A stretch of DNA of 64,000 bases from Arthrobacter sp. 24S4-2 (GTDB taxonomy: Bacteria; Actinomycetota; Actinomycetes; Actinomycetales; Micrococcaceae), in NCBI RefSeq assembly GCF_005280255.1, contig NZ_CP040018.1, positions 4,526,001 through 4,590,000 of the forward strand, written 5' to 3'. The stretch's first letter is position 1; each line of letters starts with the position of its first letter. The notes beneath the pieces are model-generated. The model saw only the letters and a program-made list of their open reading frames with translations. It did no database searches and was not told the origin of the DNA. Of the stretch, positions 19,105-27,913 are shown one piece after another. The position numbers and the translations under genes are program-made.

Positions 19105-20041
19105 CGTAGAACACCCAATACTTTGAAGCGATGAAGTTGATGGCCGTAAATGCGCCGATGATCACCAGCAGGAACCAGGCCATGGCGGAGGCGTAGCCCA
19201 TATCGAACTGGCCGAATCCCTTTTGGTACAGGTACAGCGTGAAGAACATCGTGGAGTCTGACGGTCCGCCGTTGCCTCCCGAGACGATGAACGCCTGGGT
19301 GAAGGACTGGAAGGAGCCGATGATCTGTAGGACGAGGTTGAAGAAAATGATCGGGCTGAGCATCGGCAACGTGATCCGCCAGAACTTCTGCAGCGTGGTG
19401 GCGCCATCCACCTCAGCTGCCTCGTAGTACATGTTCGGAATCTGGCGCAGGCCGGCCAGGAAGATGATCATGGGGCTGCCGAAGGTCCACACATGGAGCA
19501 GGATGATGGAACCGAGGGAAGTGGACGGGTCCGAGATCCAGCCCGGTCCGGTGATCCCGAACATTGCCAGCACCTGGTTCACCAGGCCGGAGGTTCCGAA
19601 GATCTGCTTCCAGAGGATGGCCACGGCAACTGAACCGCCGAGCAGGGACGGCAAGTAGAAGATGGACCGATAGAACGGCAGGCCTCGAAGGCCCTTGTCC
19701 AGCACCAGGGCAATCAGAAGTGCGACGGCCAGCTGCAGCGGAACTCCGACCAGCACATATGTGAAGGTCACGCGGAGTGAGTTGTGGAGCCGCGCATCCC
19801 CCAGCATGCGGGTGAAGTTGTCCAGCCCCACCCATTCCGGCGGCTGCAGCAGGTTGTAGTCCGTGAAGGACAGGTAGAGGGACATGATCATGGGGCCAAC
19901 GGTGATGGCCGCCAGGCCGATCAGCCAGGGCAACAGGAAAACGTAGGCCGCTTTGTTGTCGCGGCGGTTGGCGCGTTTTTCCTCGGCTGTCGCCGGGCCT
20001 TTGCGCCGGCTTATGGAGGACAGTTCGCCGATAGCGCTCAT
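19097..20041 (-). CDS. Carbohydrate ABC transporter permease (MalF type)
   Basis: This 314-residue first permease subunit starts at ATG 20041, preceded by GGGGAAG; the longer open frame to 20131 lacks support. Helix one follows KAAYVFLLPWLIGLAAITVG. The EAA loop is YYEAAEVDGATTLQKFWRIT. It diverges from the esterase gene at 20375, with a LacI-type operator between. Forms the importer with the MalG-type subunit and the binding protein downstream. No dedicated ATPase is present in the window. Confidence 0.92.
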   Translation of the reverse strand: MSAIGELSSISRRKGPATAEEKRANRRDNKAAYVFLLPWLIGLAAITVGPMIMSLYLSFTDYNLLQPPEWVGLDNFTRMLGDARLHNSLRVTFTYVLVGVPLQLAVALLIALVLDKGLRGLPFYRSIFYLPSLLGGSVAVAILWKQIFGTSGLVNQVLAMFGITGPGWISDPSTSLGSIILLHVWTFGSPMIIFLAGLRQIPNMYYEAAEVDGATTLQKFWRITLPMLSPIIFFNLVLQIIGSFQSFTQAFIVSGGNGGPSDSTMFFTLYLYQKGFGQFDMGYASAMAWFLLVIIGAFTAINFIASKYWVFYDD

Positions 20042-20374
20042 TGCTTCCCCCTCGGTTGACGAACGCCTACCGGCGTCCCTGGGTGATGCTGTGCGGCCAT
20101 GTGGTCTCCTTTGGTCATCGTGGCCTTCCACGGCGTGCTGGCGTGAAGTGCTTTAGCCGTCCCGGGCCGTGCCCCGAAGTTCCGGCACCACCCGTCCGTG
20201 GGCTTCCGGAGTGACCGGACCAACAGCGGCTTTGTACCAAAGTAAACGGTTTCTTGACCGCTGTACACCCTTTTGCTAATTTTTGAGAAAGCGTTTTCTG
20301 GAATCCGGCAATTTGCGGATCAGAGCAGCTGCGAGAGGCAGGACAACGATGTTTGCACCCGGCAGGCCCGGCCG
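20042..20374. promoter_or_regulatory. Divergent promoter region with two operator-like palindromes
   Basis: This gap separates the permease operon from the esterase operon. GAGAAAGCGTTTTCTG at 20285-20300 matches the LacI-type consensus at 15 of 16 positions. AGTAAACGGTTTCTTG near 20240 is a second, differently built palindrome around AAACGGTTT. An ATG at 20349 opens a nine-codon frame (MFAPGRPGR) whose stop overlaps the esterase start. Confidence 0.6.
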
Positions 20375-21667
20375 ATGAATTCCGGCTCAACAGATGCCGC
20401 TCCACGGCCGAGCGCCATTGGCGGCTACGAAGACTGGCCCGCCTACATCCGCTCTCATCCGCGCCACATCGCGGACGCCCTCGGCGTGCCCGATGTTCCG
20501 GCGCACCCTAACGCGGTGCTGGAGTCGGAGGAGACGCACGACGGCGTCACTACTTCACGGGTCAGCTGGCAGTTGGGCTTTGGTCCCCGCACCCGTGCCT
20601 GGTTTCTGCGTCCGGCCGGCGTGACCGGCCCCCTGCCGGGAGTCCTTGCGCTCCACTGCCATGCCGGCATCAAGTCCCGCGGCGCGGACCGCCTGGTGGA
20701 TGCGCGCCTGGTGGATCCGCGCCTGGTGAAAGCAAACCCTGTCGGCGACAACCTGGTGCATCCGCGGCTACAGGCAGCAACCCCGGTCGAAGCAGACCCG
20801 GTGAACGCAAACCTCCCGGACCGGCACACTTCCACCGGCCCGTTGTCCGGCGACCGCGCCGCCGCAGCTGCAATATCTGCCCTCCAGCGGCGGCTCTACG
20901 GCGGCCGCCCCCTTGCCACCTGGCTCGCATCGCAGGGCTTCGCCGTCCTGGCCCACGACACCTTCTCCTGGGGCAGCCGCCGCTTTGACCTCAGCACGCC
21001 CCCGTGGCGGACGTCCGCCGTCGTCGAGGGCCGCAAGGCGCTCTGGCGGGAGGCCGGCGTCGTGCCTTCAGAAGCGGACCTTTACGACGCCGCGGCGGCG
21101 ACGCACGAGGACACGGTGGCGAAAGCCGCCGGGGTCCTGGGCACGAGCTACGCCGGCATGGTGGCGCACGACGATCTGGCAGCCCTGCGCGTCCTGGCGG
21201 GCCTTCCGGGAGTGGACGGCAAGCGGGTGGGCAGCATCGGCTTCTCCGGCGGCGGCGGCCGGTCCCTCACGCTGGCCGCCCTCAGTCCGCTCGTCCGGAG
21301 TTTTGTGGTGACGTGCATGATGACGACGTACCGCTCACTGTTCCCGTCGTACCTGGACGCGCACTCGTGGCTCCTGCAGACCCCCGGGCTGGGGCGGCTG
21401 GGCGAATACCCCGAGCTCGCGGCACGCTCGGCGGCGGACACCTTCCTGGTGCAGTACGCACTGGCAGACGAGCTCTACCCGGAGGCCGGCATGCGCGACG
21501 CCGATGCCATCCTTCGCGCGCAAACCGTGGCGGGCCGCTACTCCGGCAGTTTTTGGCCGGGCGGACACGCTTTCGTCACGGACATGCAGGTGGAAGCGGC
21601 CGGTTTCCTCCAGCAGTCCCTTTCCCCGAATCCCCGGGTCTTCGCCCGTCAGAACGGACACTCATGA
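20375..21667 (+). CDS. Alpha/beta-hydrolase family esterase (acetylesterase-like) with a pentapeptide-repeat insert
   Basis: A 430-residue serine hydrolase of the dienelactone-hydrolase/acetyl-xylan-esterase type. The nucleophile elbow is GFSGGGGR and the C-terminal catalytic histidine is probably in FWPGGHAFVTDMQ. No signal peptide, so it acts on imported esters; deacetylation of pectic oligosaccharides is inferred from context. Residues 106-150 are nine consecutive five-residue units (RLVDA, RLVDP, RLVKA and so on) that interrupt the hydrolase fold between the first core strand and the later core. The start at 20375 has weak Shine-Dalgarno support and may be coupled to the mini-ORF ending there. 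Its stop overlaps the next start (ATGA). Confidence 0.8.
   Translation: MNSGSTDAAPRPSAIGGYEDWPAYIRSHPRHIADALGVPDVPAHPNAVLESEETHDGVTTSRVSWQLGFGPRTRAWFLRPAGVTGPLPGVLALHCHAGIKSRGADRLVDARLVDPRLVKANPVGDNLVHPRLQAATPVEADPVNANLPDRHTSTGPLSGDRAAAAAISALQRRLYGGRPLATWLASQGFAVLAHDTFSWGSRRFDLSTPPWRTSAVVEGRKALWREAGVVPSEADLYDAAAATHEDTVAKAAGVLGTSYAGMVAHDDLAALRVLAGLPGVDGKRVGSIGFSGGGGRSLTLAALSPLVRSFVVTCMMTTYRSLFPSYLDAHSWLLQTPGLGRLGEYPELAARSAADTFLVQYALADELYPEAGMRDADAILRAQTVAGRYSGSFWPGGHAFVTDMQVEAAGFLQQSLSPNPRVFARQNGHS
20690..20824 (+). repeat. Nine 15-bp in-frame tandem repeats inside the esterase
   Basis: Units begin CGCCTGGTGGATGCG, CGCCTGGTGGATCCG, CGCCTGGTGAAAGCA and decay towards the 3' end, where the pattern x-P/L-V-x-A/P persists. 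The reading frame is kept throughout. Confidence 0.85.
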
Positions 21668-23871
21668 CAGCCGACACGTTCAGCTCCGCGGCTACCAGCC
21701 AGCGTCACCGGACATCAACCGGGGCAAGGGATCACGGCCTCCCTCCGCGGGTCGCCCTTGTCGGCGCGCATGGCTACGGGGCGCGGCACCTGGAAAACCT
21801 GGCCCGTCTTGCCGCACTCAACCTCGTGGAGCTGGTGTCGGTGGCGGACCCGCGGCCGCCGGCGGAAGGGACCTTGCCGGCAGGAGCTGCTACGTTCCCG
21901 TCCCTGGCGGAGCTCCTTGCCGCCGGGCCGGCCCCGGATGTGGTCATCCTCGCTACCCCGATCCAGACCCATGCGCCGCTGGCCCTTGCTGCAATCGCCG
22001 CCGGGGCTGACGTGTACGTGGAGAAGCCACCCATGGCGTCCCTGGCCCAGTTCCACACCGTGCTCGACGAAGCCGAAGCAAGAGGACGGCTGGTCCAGGT
22101 GGGGTTCCAGAGTCTCGGCTCGGATGCGCTGCCCGCCCTGGACCGGCTGGTGGCGTCCGGCGCAATCGGCGAGGTCCGCGGCGTCAGCGCCGTCGGCACC
22201 TGGGTGCGGACCAGGGGCTACTTCAAACGCTCCGGCTGGGCGGGCAAACGCAGCCTGGACGGCACGGACGTGGTGGACGGCGTCGCCACCAATGCCCTGG
22301 CGCACGCCGTGGCCACCGGGCTCAGAATCGCCGGCGCGGCATTGGACGACGACGTCGTCTCCGTTGAGACGGACCTGTACCGGGCGCAGGCAACCGAAAG
22401 CGACGACACCTCCGTAATCCGGGTGCGCACCACCGGCGGCAGGGTCCTGCTGTGCGCGCTGACCCTGTGTGCCGACGAACAGACGGCACCATCAGTCATT
22501 GTGCACGGCACGCTCGGGCGGGCCGAATTCTTCTACACCGAGGACCGGCTGGCCATCACCACGCCCGACGGCGAGCGCACCGAAACCTTCGGCCGCTCGG
22601 ACCTGCTGGAGAACCTCCTGGCTGCCCGCAGGTCCCCGGGCAGAGGGCACGAACTGCTGAGCCCGCTGGTTCGCAACGGGGCCTTCATGAAAGTGCTGGA
22701 AGCGATCCGGACGGCGGAGCCTCCCCGCGCTATCGGCGCCGGGCACGTGACATGGAAGGGCGACGGCGACGACGCCCACCCTGTTGTCCGCGGCATCGGT
22801 CAGCTGGTGCGCAGGGCCGCTGCGGCGCAGGCAACCTTCGCCGAGCTCGGCGCACCCTGGGCCCGGGACCTGTACGCGGCCGGGCCGCAGCCTGCGTTCA
22901 CGGTACACGGCCGGGCGGTGACACGGGCCTCCGACGGCTGCCGCGTCACGCCCACGTCGTCACCCCGCCCGTACCTCCATCCCGTCAGCACCCTGGCCGG
23001 CACCGTGGTCACGGACCACATGCCCGAAGACCACGTGTGGCACCTCGGCGTGGGGGTGGCCATACAGGACGTGGACGGTGTGAACTTCTGGGGCGGGCGC
23101 ACCTTCACCCGCGATGCCGGCGCCTACATCTGGCGCGGGGACCACGGCCGGATCGTCACCCTGGCGGTGGAATCAAGTGCGGCGGAATCGGGCGCTGCGG
23201 CGGAAACCGGGGAGGCTGGCGGCAACAGCGGCGGTTGGCGGACTGAAAGCCTCAGCTGGCTGGCACCCGGCGGCTCCAGCGGGTTCGGCGGCTCCCCTGC
23301 ACCCGGCGACTCCAGCGAACCCGCCACTCCCCTGCTCAGCGAACGGCGGAAGTGGACGTGGGCCGCCGTCGATCCCGCGACCTGGCGGCTGACGCTCGAT
23401 TTCGAACTCACCCCCTCCGGACCGGACCCGGTCAGCCTGGGCAGCCCCGGCTCCAACGGCCGGCCACAGGGCGGCTACGGGGGCTTCTTCTGGCGCCTGC
23501 CGCGGGTCGAAGCGGCGAGGGTTTGGACGGCCACCGCGGAAGGCGAAGACGCCGTGCATGGCACCCTCCCCACATCCGCTGCCCCCTGGCTGGCGTTCTC
23601 CGGCAACTTCGGCAGCGAAGACGGCGACTTCGGAAACGCGGAACGCAACGCCGGGCCGGCCACCGTGGTCTTCCTGCCCGTCAATCCCGATCCCTGGTTC
23701 GTCCGCATGGCGGGGTATCCCGGCGTCGGCCTGTCCCTGGCCTGGGAGCATGCGGCGACAACCAGCCTCGCGGACCCGCTGCGCCGAACAGTCACGGTGC
23801 TGGTGGCCGACGGTCTCCTGTGCACCCGCGACATCCAACAGCTCATCAATACATTGGGGGAATCCAAATGA
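21664..23871 (+). CDS. Gfo/Idh/MocA oxidoreductase fused to a DUF6807 (PmoA-like) domain
   Basis: Full-length 735-residue version of the fusion cut off at the left edge. The nucleotide-binding fold starts at about residue 26 (PRVALVGAHGYGARHLENLA; the glycine loop is GAHGYGA), with the EKPP motif at about residue 120 (VYVEKPPMASL). The oxidoreductase runs to about residue 405. The DUF6807 domain begins RPYLHPVSTLAGTVVTDHMP and contains HVWHLGVGVAIQDVDG and GGYGGFFWRLP. Between the domain halves there is a Gly/Ser/Glu-rich stretch absent from the paralogue. Start and stop both overlap neighbours by four bases, placing it in a tight esterase-oxidoreductase-peptidase operon. Substrate unknown. 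Confidence 0.88.
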   Translation: MTADTFSSAATSQRHRTSTGARDHGLPPRVALVGAHGYGARHLENLARLAALNLVELVSVADPRPPAEGTLPAGAATFPSLAELLAAGPAPDVVILATPIQTHAPLALAAIAAGADVYVEKPPMASLAQFHTVLDEAEARGRLVQVGFQSLGSDALPALDRLVASGAIGEVRGVSAVGTWVRTRGYFKRSGWAGKRSLDGTDVVDGVATNALAHAVATGLRIAGAALDDDVVSVETDLYRAQATESDDTSVIRVRTTGGRVLLCALTLCADEQTAPSVIVHGTLGRAEFFYTEDRLAITTPDGERTETFGRSDLLENLLAARRSPGRGHELLSPLVRNGAFMKVLEAIRTAEPPRAIGAGHVTWKGDGDDAHPVVRGIGQLVRRAAAAQATFAELGAPWARDLYAAGPQPAFTVHGRAVTRASDGCRVTPTSSPRPYLHPVSTLAGTVVTDHMPEDHVWHLGVGVAIQDVDGVNFWGGRTFTRDAGAYIWRGDHGRIVTLAVESSAAESGAAAETGEAGGNSGGWRTESLSWLAPGGSSGFGGSPAPGDSSEPATPLLSERRKWTWAAVDPATWRLTLDFELTPSGPDPVSLGSPGSNGRPQGGYGGFFWRLPRVEAARVWTATAEGEDAVHGTLPTSAAPWLAFSGNFGSEDGDFGNAERNAGPATVVFLPVNPDPWFVRMAGYPGVGLSLAWEHAATTSLADPLRRTVTVLVADGLLCTRDIQQLINTLGESK

Positions 23872-25034
23872 ACACCACCGCCAGCACGGATCCGGCCTGG
23901 GGCGACACCGGCACCGCAACTGCGGTCACCGCAACTGCCGTCACCACGACAGCCGCACGCGAATCTCCCCCGCCCGGCAACCCGGCAGACCGCTCCATAA
24001 AGAGGCAACGGCTGCTGGACATCCTGAACGCCTCCGGCCGGGACTCGCTCCTGCTCACGAGCAACACCGCATTGACCTGGTACCTGGACGGGAGCCGGGT
24101 CCACATCAGCCTCGCCGGTGACCCCATCGCGGCGATGCTGGTGGACCGCCACGGCGACCATCTGGTCACCTTCAACAACGAGGCTGCCCGGATTGCCGCG
24201 GAGGAACTGCCCGACGGCGTCGCCCTCCACTCGGTGCCCTGGCACGGCCAGTTGCATGCCGCCGCAGCCATGCTCGCCCCCGGCGGCAGCCCGCTCGCCG
24301 AGTCCGACGTCACCGCTGAGCTGAGGGCGGCCCGGCAACGGTTCCTGCCCCGGGAAAGCGCCCGGTATGCGCGGCTCTGTGCCGATGCCGCCGCGGCAAT
24401 GACGGATGTGCTGTCCGAGGCGACGCCCGAGACCACGGAGTTTGGCGTGGCCTCTGCCCTGGCTGCGCGGATCGTCGCCATGGGAGCAGAGCCGCTGGTG
24501 CTGCTCTGCAGCGGTGCCGGCCGCAGCGGATTCCGGCACCCGCTGCCCACGCACGCGCCGATCGGACGGCGTGCCATGGCCGTTGTGTGCGCCCGGCGGA
24601 ACGGGCTGGTGGCCAACGTGACCCGCTGGGTGCGGTTCGACGCAGGAATCGCTGCGGAGCTCGAGGCCGAAGCCCGGATAGCCGCAGTGGAGGCGGACAT
24701 CTTCGACGCCACCGTCCCGGGTGCCCGGCTGAACGGCGTCTTCACCGAAATCCAGGAAGCATACCTCCGGCACGGCTTCGGTGCGGACCAGTGGACGCTG
24801 CACCACCAGGGCGGCCCGGCCGGCTACGCAGGCCGGGACCCCCGCACAACGCACGGCACCAGCGACGAAGTGGTCCTCAACCAGACGTTCACCTGGAACC
24901 CGTCTGGTCCGGGAGTGAAGATCGAGGATACGGTACAGCTGACAGAGTCGGGGATCACCGTCCTCAGCATGGATCCCCGCTGGCCAACCGTGTCCGTGAA
25001 CGGACTCCAGCGTCCCGTGACACTGCAGCTCTGA
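23868..25034 (+). CDS. M24-like (aminopeptidase P / creatinase fold) protein
   Basis: This 388-residue protein starts after GGGGGA and overlaps the previous stop. Residues 1-45 are an Ala/Thr-rich tail, then an N-terminal creatinase-like domain (LLLTSNTALTWYLDGSRVHI) and a C-terminal pita-bread-type domain (ETTEFGVASALAARIVAMGA, WTLHHQGGPAGYAGRDPR, FTWNPSGPGVKIEDTVQLTE). The usual five metal ligands of M24 peptidases are not all evident: the aspartates of the first motif appear replaced, so it may be a non-peptidase member. Such genes often accompany carbohydrate operons; the role here is unclear. Last gene of its operon. Confidence 0.7.
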   Translation: MNTTASTDPAWGDTGTATAVTATAVTTTAARESPPPGNPADRSIKRQRLLDILNASGRDSLLLTSNTALTWYLDGSRVHISLAGDPIAAMLVDRHGDHLVTFNNEAARIAAEELPDGVALHSVPWHGQLHAAAAMLAPGGSPLAESDVTAELRAARQRFLPRESARYARLCADAAAAMTDVLSEATPETTEFGVASALAARIVAMGAEPLVLLCSGAGRSGFRHPLPTHAPIGRRAMAVVCARRNGLVANVTRWVRFDAGIAAELEAEARIAAVEADIFDATVPGARLNGVFTEIQEAYLRHGFGADQWTLHHQGGPAGYAGRDPRTTHGTSDEVVLNQTFTWNPSGPGVKIEDTVQLTESGITVLSMDPRWPTVSVNGLQRPVTLQL

Positions 25035-25081
25035 CAGCTCTGGTGCGCAAGTCCCTGCCGCGCATTGCCCCACGGACTCTA

Positions 25082-25125
25082 CCGGCGCGTGTGAGCGCTC
25101 ATATTTCGGCCCTCACACACGCCGG
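25082..25125 (+). terminator. Hairpin terminating the esterase-oxidoreductase-peptidase operon
   Basis: A 14-bp stem with one mismatch (CCGGCGCGTGTGAG with CTCACACACGCCGG) and a 16-base loop, 48 bases after the stop at 25034. It is followed by an A-rich rather than U-rich stretch. Confidence 0.6.
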
Positions 25126-25215
25126 AACCAAGTTCCCAAAAATCCTGCGCAACACAGCGTCACCGGTATAGACCATTGCGCTCAGATCGCGGTTTCCGAC
25201 AGGGAAGTTTCCTGC

Positions 25216-25230
25216 TGAGAATCGTTTTCA
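25216..25230. promoter_or_regulatory. Zur-like palindrome upstream of the SulP-carbonic anhydrase gene
   Basis: TGAGAATCGTTTTCA resembles the actinobacterial Zur box pattern TGAAAATnATTTTCA, and the palindrome extends one GC pair beyond each side. It lies about 240 bases upstream of the start of a gene encoding a zinc enzyme domain. It also partly resembles the local LacI-type operators, so the assignment is tentative. Confidence 0.4.
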
Positions 25231-25468
25231 GCACACTTTGGTCTGGATTTGACTTGAAACCCGAGTCGCATTCGGTGGGGCCGCCTCCGGCTCCCAGCTG
25301 CGGGGCGAGAGGCCTGAGACAGGTTCCTCCAAACGGGGGTATTTGGCCGACATTACGTGGCCTGAAGCAGCTTTTCGCGTGTTTTATCTCACCACCGGAT
25401 CCCTTGCGGGCCGAAGCAGGGCGTCAATAGCGTGGCACGGGACCGCGACGCACCAGCGAAAGACTGCA

Positions 25469-27826
25469 ATGCCAAAAGCACCCGCCATGGCGGATCCGCC
25501 CACCCCGGCCGACCCCGCGCCGACTGACACCACCCCGGCCGACCAGGACGGCTACGCTGTCCGGCCCGGCAAGCCTGAACCGCAAGGTCCCAAATCCCTC
25601 AGGACGTTCCTGGCTGCCGGACTCCGCTGGGACGTGCCGGCTTCCCTGGTGGTGTTCCTTGTTGCCGTCCCGCTGTCCCTGGGAATCGCCGCAGCCTCCG
25701 GTGCCCCGGTCATGGCCGGCCTGATCGCGGCCGCCGTGGGCGGGATCGTGGCAGGCAGCCTCGGCGGTTCGCCCCTGCAGGTCAGCGGACCTGCAGCGGG
25801 CCTTACTGTCATCGTTGCCGGCTTGATCGAACAGTTCGGCTGGCCGGCTACGTGTGCCATCACGGCGGGGGCCGGGGTGCTCCAGGCGCTGCTGGGGGTG
25901 GCCAAGGTGGGGCGCGTCGCGCTGGCCATCGCGCCGGTGGTGGTGCATGCCATGCTCGCCGGCATCGGCATCACCATCGTGCTGCAGCAGGTGCACGTGA
26001 TGCTGGGCGCAGAGTCTGCGAGCGAGGCCTGGGAGAACATCATGACCATGCCGGGCAGCGTATTAGCCGCGGACATCGCCGCAGCTGCCCTGGGCACGGT
26101 TGTCATTGCCCTGCTACTTGGGTGGAAGTACCTGCCCGCGGCAATCCGGCGGATTCCCGGGCCGCTGGTTGCCGTCATCGCTGCCACCGCACTGTCCCTG
26201 CCGTTCAACGTGGACAGGGTTACCTTCGACGGCTCCCTGCTTGGGGCGCTGTCCCTGCCTGAGCTTCCTGACGGGAACTGGACTGCCGCTGCCATCGGTG
26301 TGGTCACCATCGCGCTGATTGCCAGCGTGGAATCCCTGCTCTCCGCTGTCGCCGTTGACAAGATGCACCATGGCCCCCGAACGAATTTCAACCGCGAACT
26401 GCTGGGACAGGGCGCCGCCAACGTGACTTCCGGGATGCTGGGAGGACTCCCTGTCACCGGGGTTATTGTCCGGAGCGCCACCAACCTGGAGGCCGGCGCC
26501 CGGACCCGGAAATCGGCCATTCTCCACGGCATCTGGGTCCTGGTGTTCTCCCTGCTGCTGGCCGGCCTGATCCAGCTGATTCCCCAGGCTGTGCTGGCAG
26601 GGCTGCTGATTGTCATCGGCTCCCGCCTGGTCCGGACGGCCGATATCAGGACAGCCCGGCGGACGGGCGACCTGACGGTCTACGGCGTCACGCTGTTCTG
26701 CGTTGTGTTCGTCAACCTGCTTGCAGGAGTTCTGACCGGCCTCGTCCTGGCGGTCGCACTTGTCCTCTGGCGGGTCGCACGTGCCAGCATCCACGCGGAG
26801 CCGCTCGGCACCGGCGACGGCGACCGCTGGCGTGTGGTCATCGACGGATCGTGCAGCTTCCTGTCGCTCCCGCGCCTGAGCACGGTGCTGGCTTCGGTTC
26901 CGGCCGGATCGCACGTCACGGTTGAGCTGGAAGTGGACTTCCTGGACCATCCTGTCCATGACACCCTCGACGCCTGGCGCAGCAGGCACGTGGCCAATGG
27001 CGGCACTGTGGCCATCGAGGAAAGCGGCACCGCCACGCTTCACGACGCCCAGGCCGGTCCGCCGAGCCGCGGCAGCTCCCGCTCCGCGCTTCGCGGCGGT
27101 TTTGCCCCGTGGCGGAGCTGGCAGCGCCGCCTCCTGCCGGGGCACGCGGGTGCCGGCCCGGAGGTTCCGGCGCCGCTGCGTTCGGTGCTGGACGGTGTGG
27201 ACAACTACCACCGGCGCAACGCCCACCTGGTGCGTCCCCATGTTCAGGAACTGTCGTCCTTCCAGGATCCGGGAACGCTCTTCGTGGCGTGCTCGGACTC
27301 CCGCCTTGTGCCGAACCTGATCACCAGCAGCGGACCCGGTGACCTTTTCACGGTCCGCAACGTGGGCAACGTGGTGGGCGACGACGGCCGGGACGCCTCC
27401 ATTGAGGCCGCCCTTGAGTTTGCCCTCGACGTGCTGTCAGTGGAGTCCATTGTGGTCTGCGGGCACTCCGGCTGCGGGGCCATGACCGCTCTGTGGGCCG
27501 ACCCGGACGCGTCCGGGGAGCAGGGCGCCATCGAGATCTGGCTGGACCACGCCAGGCCCAGCCTCGCCGCGTTCCGCGACGGGCATCCGGTTCAGGCGGC
27601 CGCGGCCGATGCTGGGTTCGGCGCCGTCGACCAGCTGGCAATGGTTAATGTGGCTGTCCAGCTGGACAGGCTCCGGCGCCACCCCGGCCTGCAGGAGGCG
27701 CTACAGGCAGGACGCGTGCACGTGGCCGGGCTCTTCTATGACATTGCCACCGCCCGGGTCCTTCAGGTCATGCCTGACGGCATCAGCCACCTCGACCCGC
27801 TGCCGCAGCTGGCCGCCAGCAGCTAG
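25469..27826 (+). CDS. SulP-family anion permease fused to beta-carbonic anhydrase
   Basis: A 785-residue membrane fusion. Residues about 55-450 are a SulP/SLC26 transporter (VPLSLGIAAASGAPVMAGLI, GSPLQVSGPAAGLTVIVAGL, ASVESLLSAVAVDKM) with 10-12 helices. A STAS-like region follows (VVIDGSCSFLSLPRLSTVLA). Residues about 575-775 are a beta-carbonic anhydrase with predicted zinc ligands C608, H666 and C669 and the D610-R612 dyad (CSDSR and CGHSGC). Known fusions of this type are proposed to import bicarbonate and interconvert it with CO2 at the inner face. The start is at ATG 25469 with weak ribosome-binding support. The gene is monocistronic, with a Zur-like palindrome upstream. Confidence 0.9.
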   Translation: MPKAPAMADPPTPADPAPTDTTPADQDGYAVRPGKPEPQGPKSLRTFLAAGLRWDVPASLVVFLVAVPLSLGIAAASGAPVMAGLIAAAVGGIVAGSLGGSPLQVSGPAAGLTVIVAGLIEQFGWPATCAITAGAGVLQALLGVAKVGRVALAIAPVVVHAMLAGIGITIVLQQVHVMLGAESASEAWENIMTMPGSVLAADIAAAALGTVVIALLLGWKYLPAAIRRIPGPLVAVIAATALSLPFNVDRVTFDGSLLGALSLPELPDGNWTAAAIGVVTIALIASVESLLSAVAVDKMHHGPRTNFNRELLGQGAANVTSGMLGGLPVTGVIVRSATNLEAGARTRKSAILHGIWVLVFSLLLAGLIQLIPQAVLAGLLIVIGSRLVRTADIRTARRTGDLTVYGVTLFCVVFVNLLAGVLTGLVLAVALVLWRVARASIHAEPLGTGDGDRWRVVIDGSCSFLSLPRLSTVLASVPAGSHVTVELEVDFLDHPVHDTLDAWRSRHVANGGTVAIEESGTATLHDAQAGPPSRGSSRSALRGGFAPWRSWQRRLLPGHAGAGPEVPAPLRSVLDGVDNYHRRNAHLVRPHVQELSSFQDPGTLFVACSDSRLVPNLITSSGPGDLFTVRNVGNVVGDDGRDASIEAALEFALDVLSVESIVVCGHSGCGAMTALWADPDASGEQGAIEIWLDHARPSLAAFRDGHPVQAAAADAGFGAVDQLAMVNVAVQLDRLRRHPGLQEALQAGRVHVAGLFYDIATARVLQVMPDGISHLDPLPQLAASS

Positions 27827-27913
27827 CGGAACCCGCCCGAGCCCAGCGGAACCCACGTGAGCCAGCGGAACCCACGGAACAGTTCTCCTCGGCCGCGGCA
27901 GCCAGTGCGGCTG

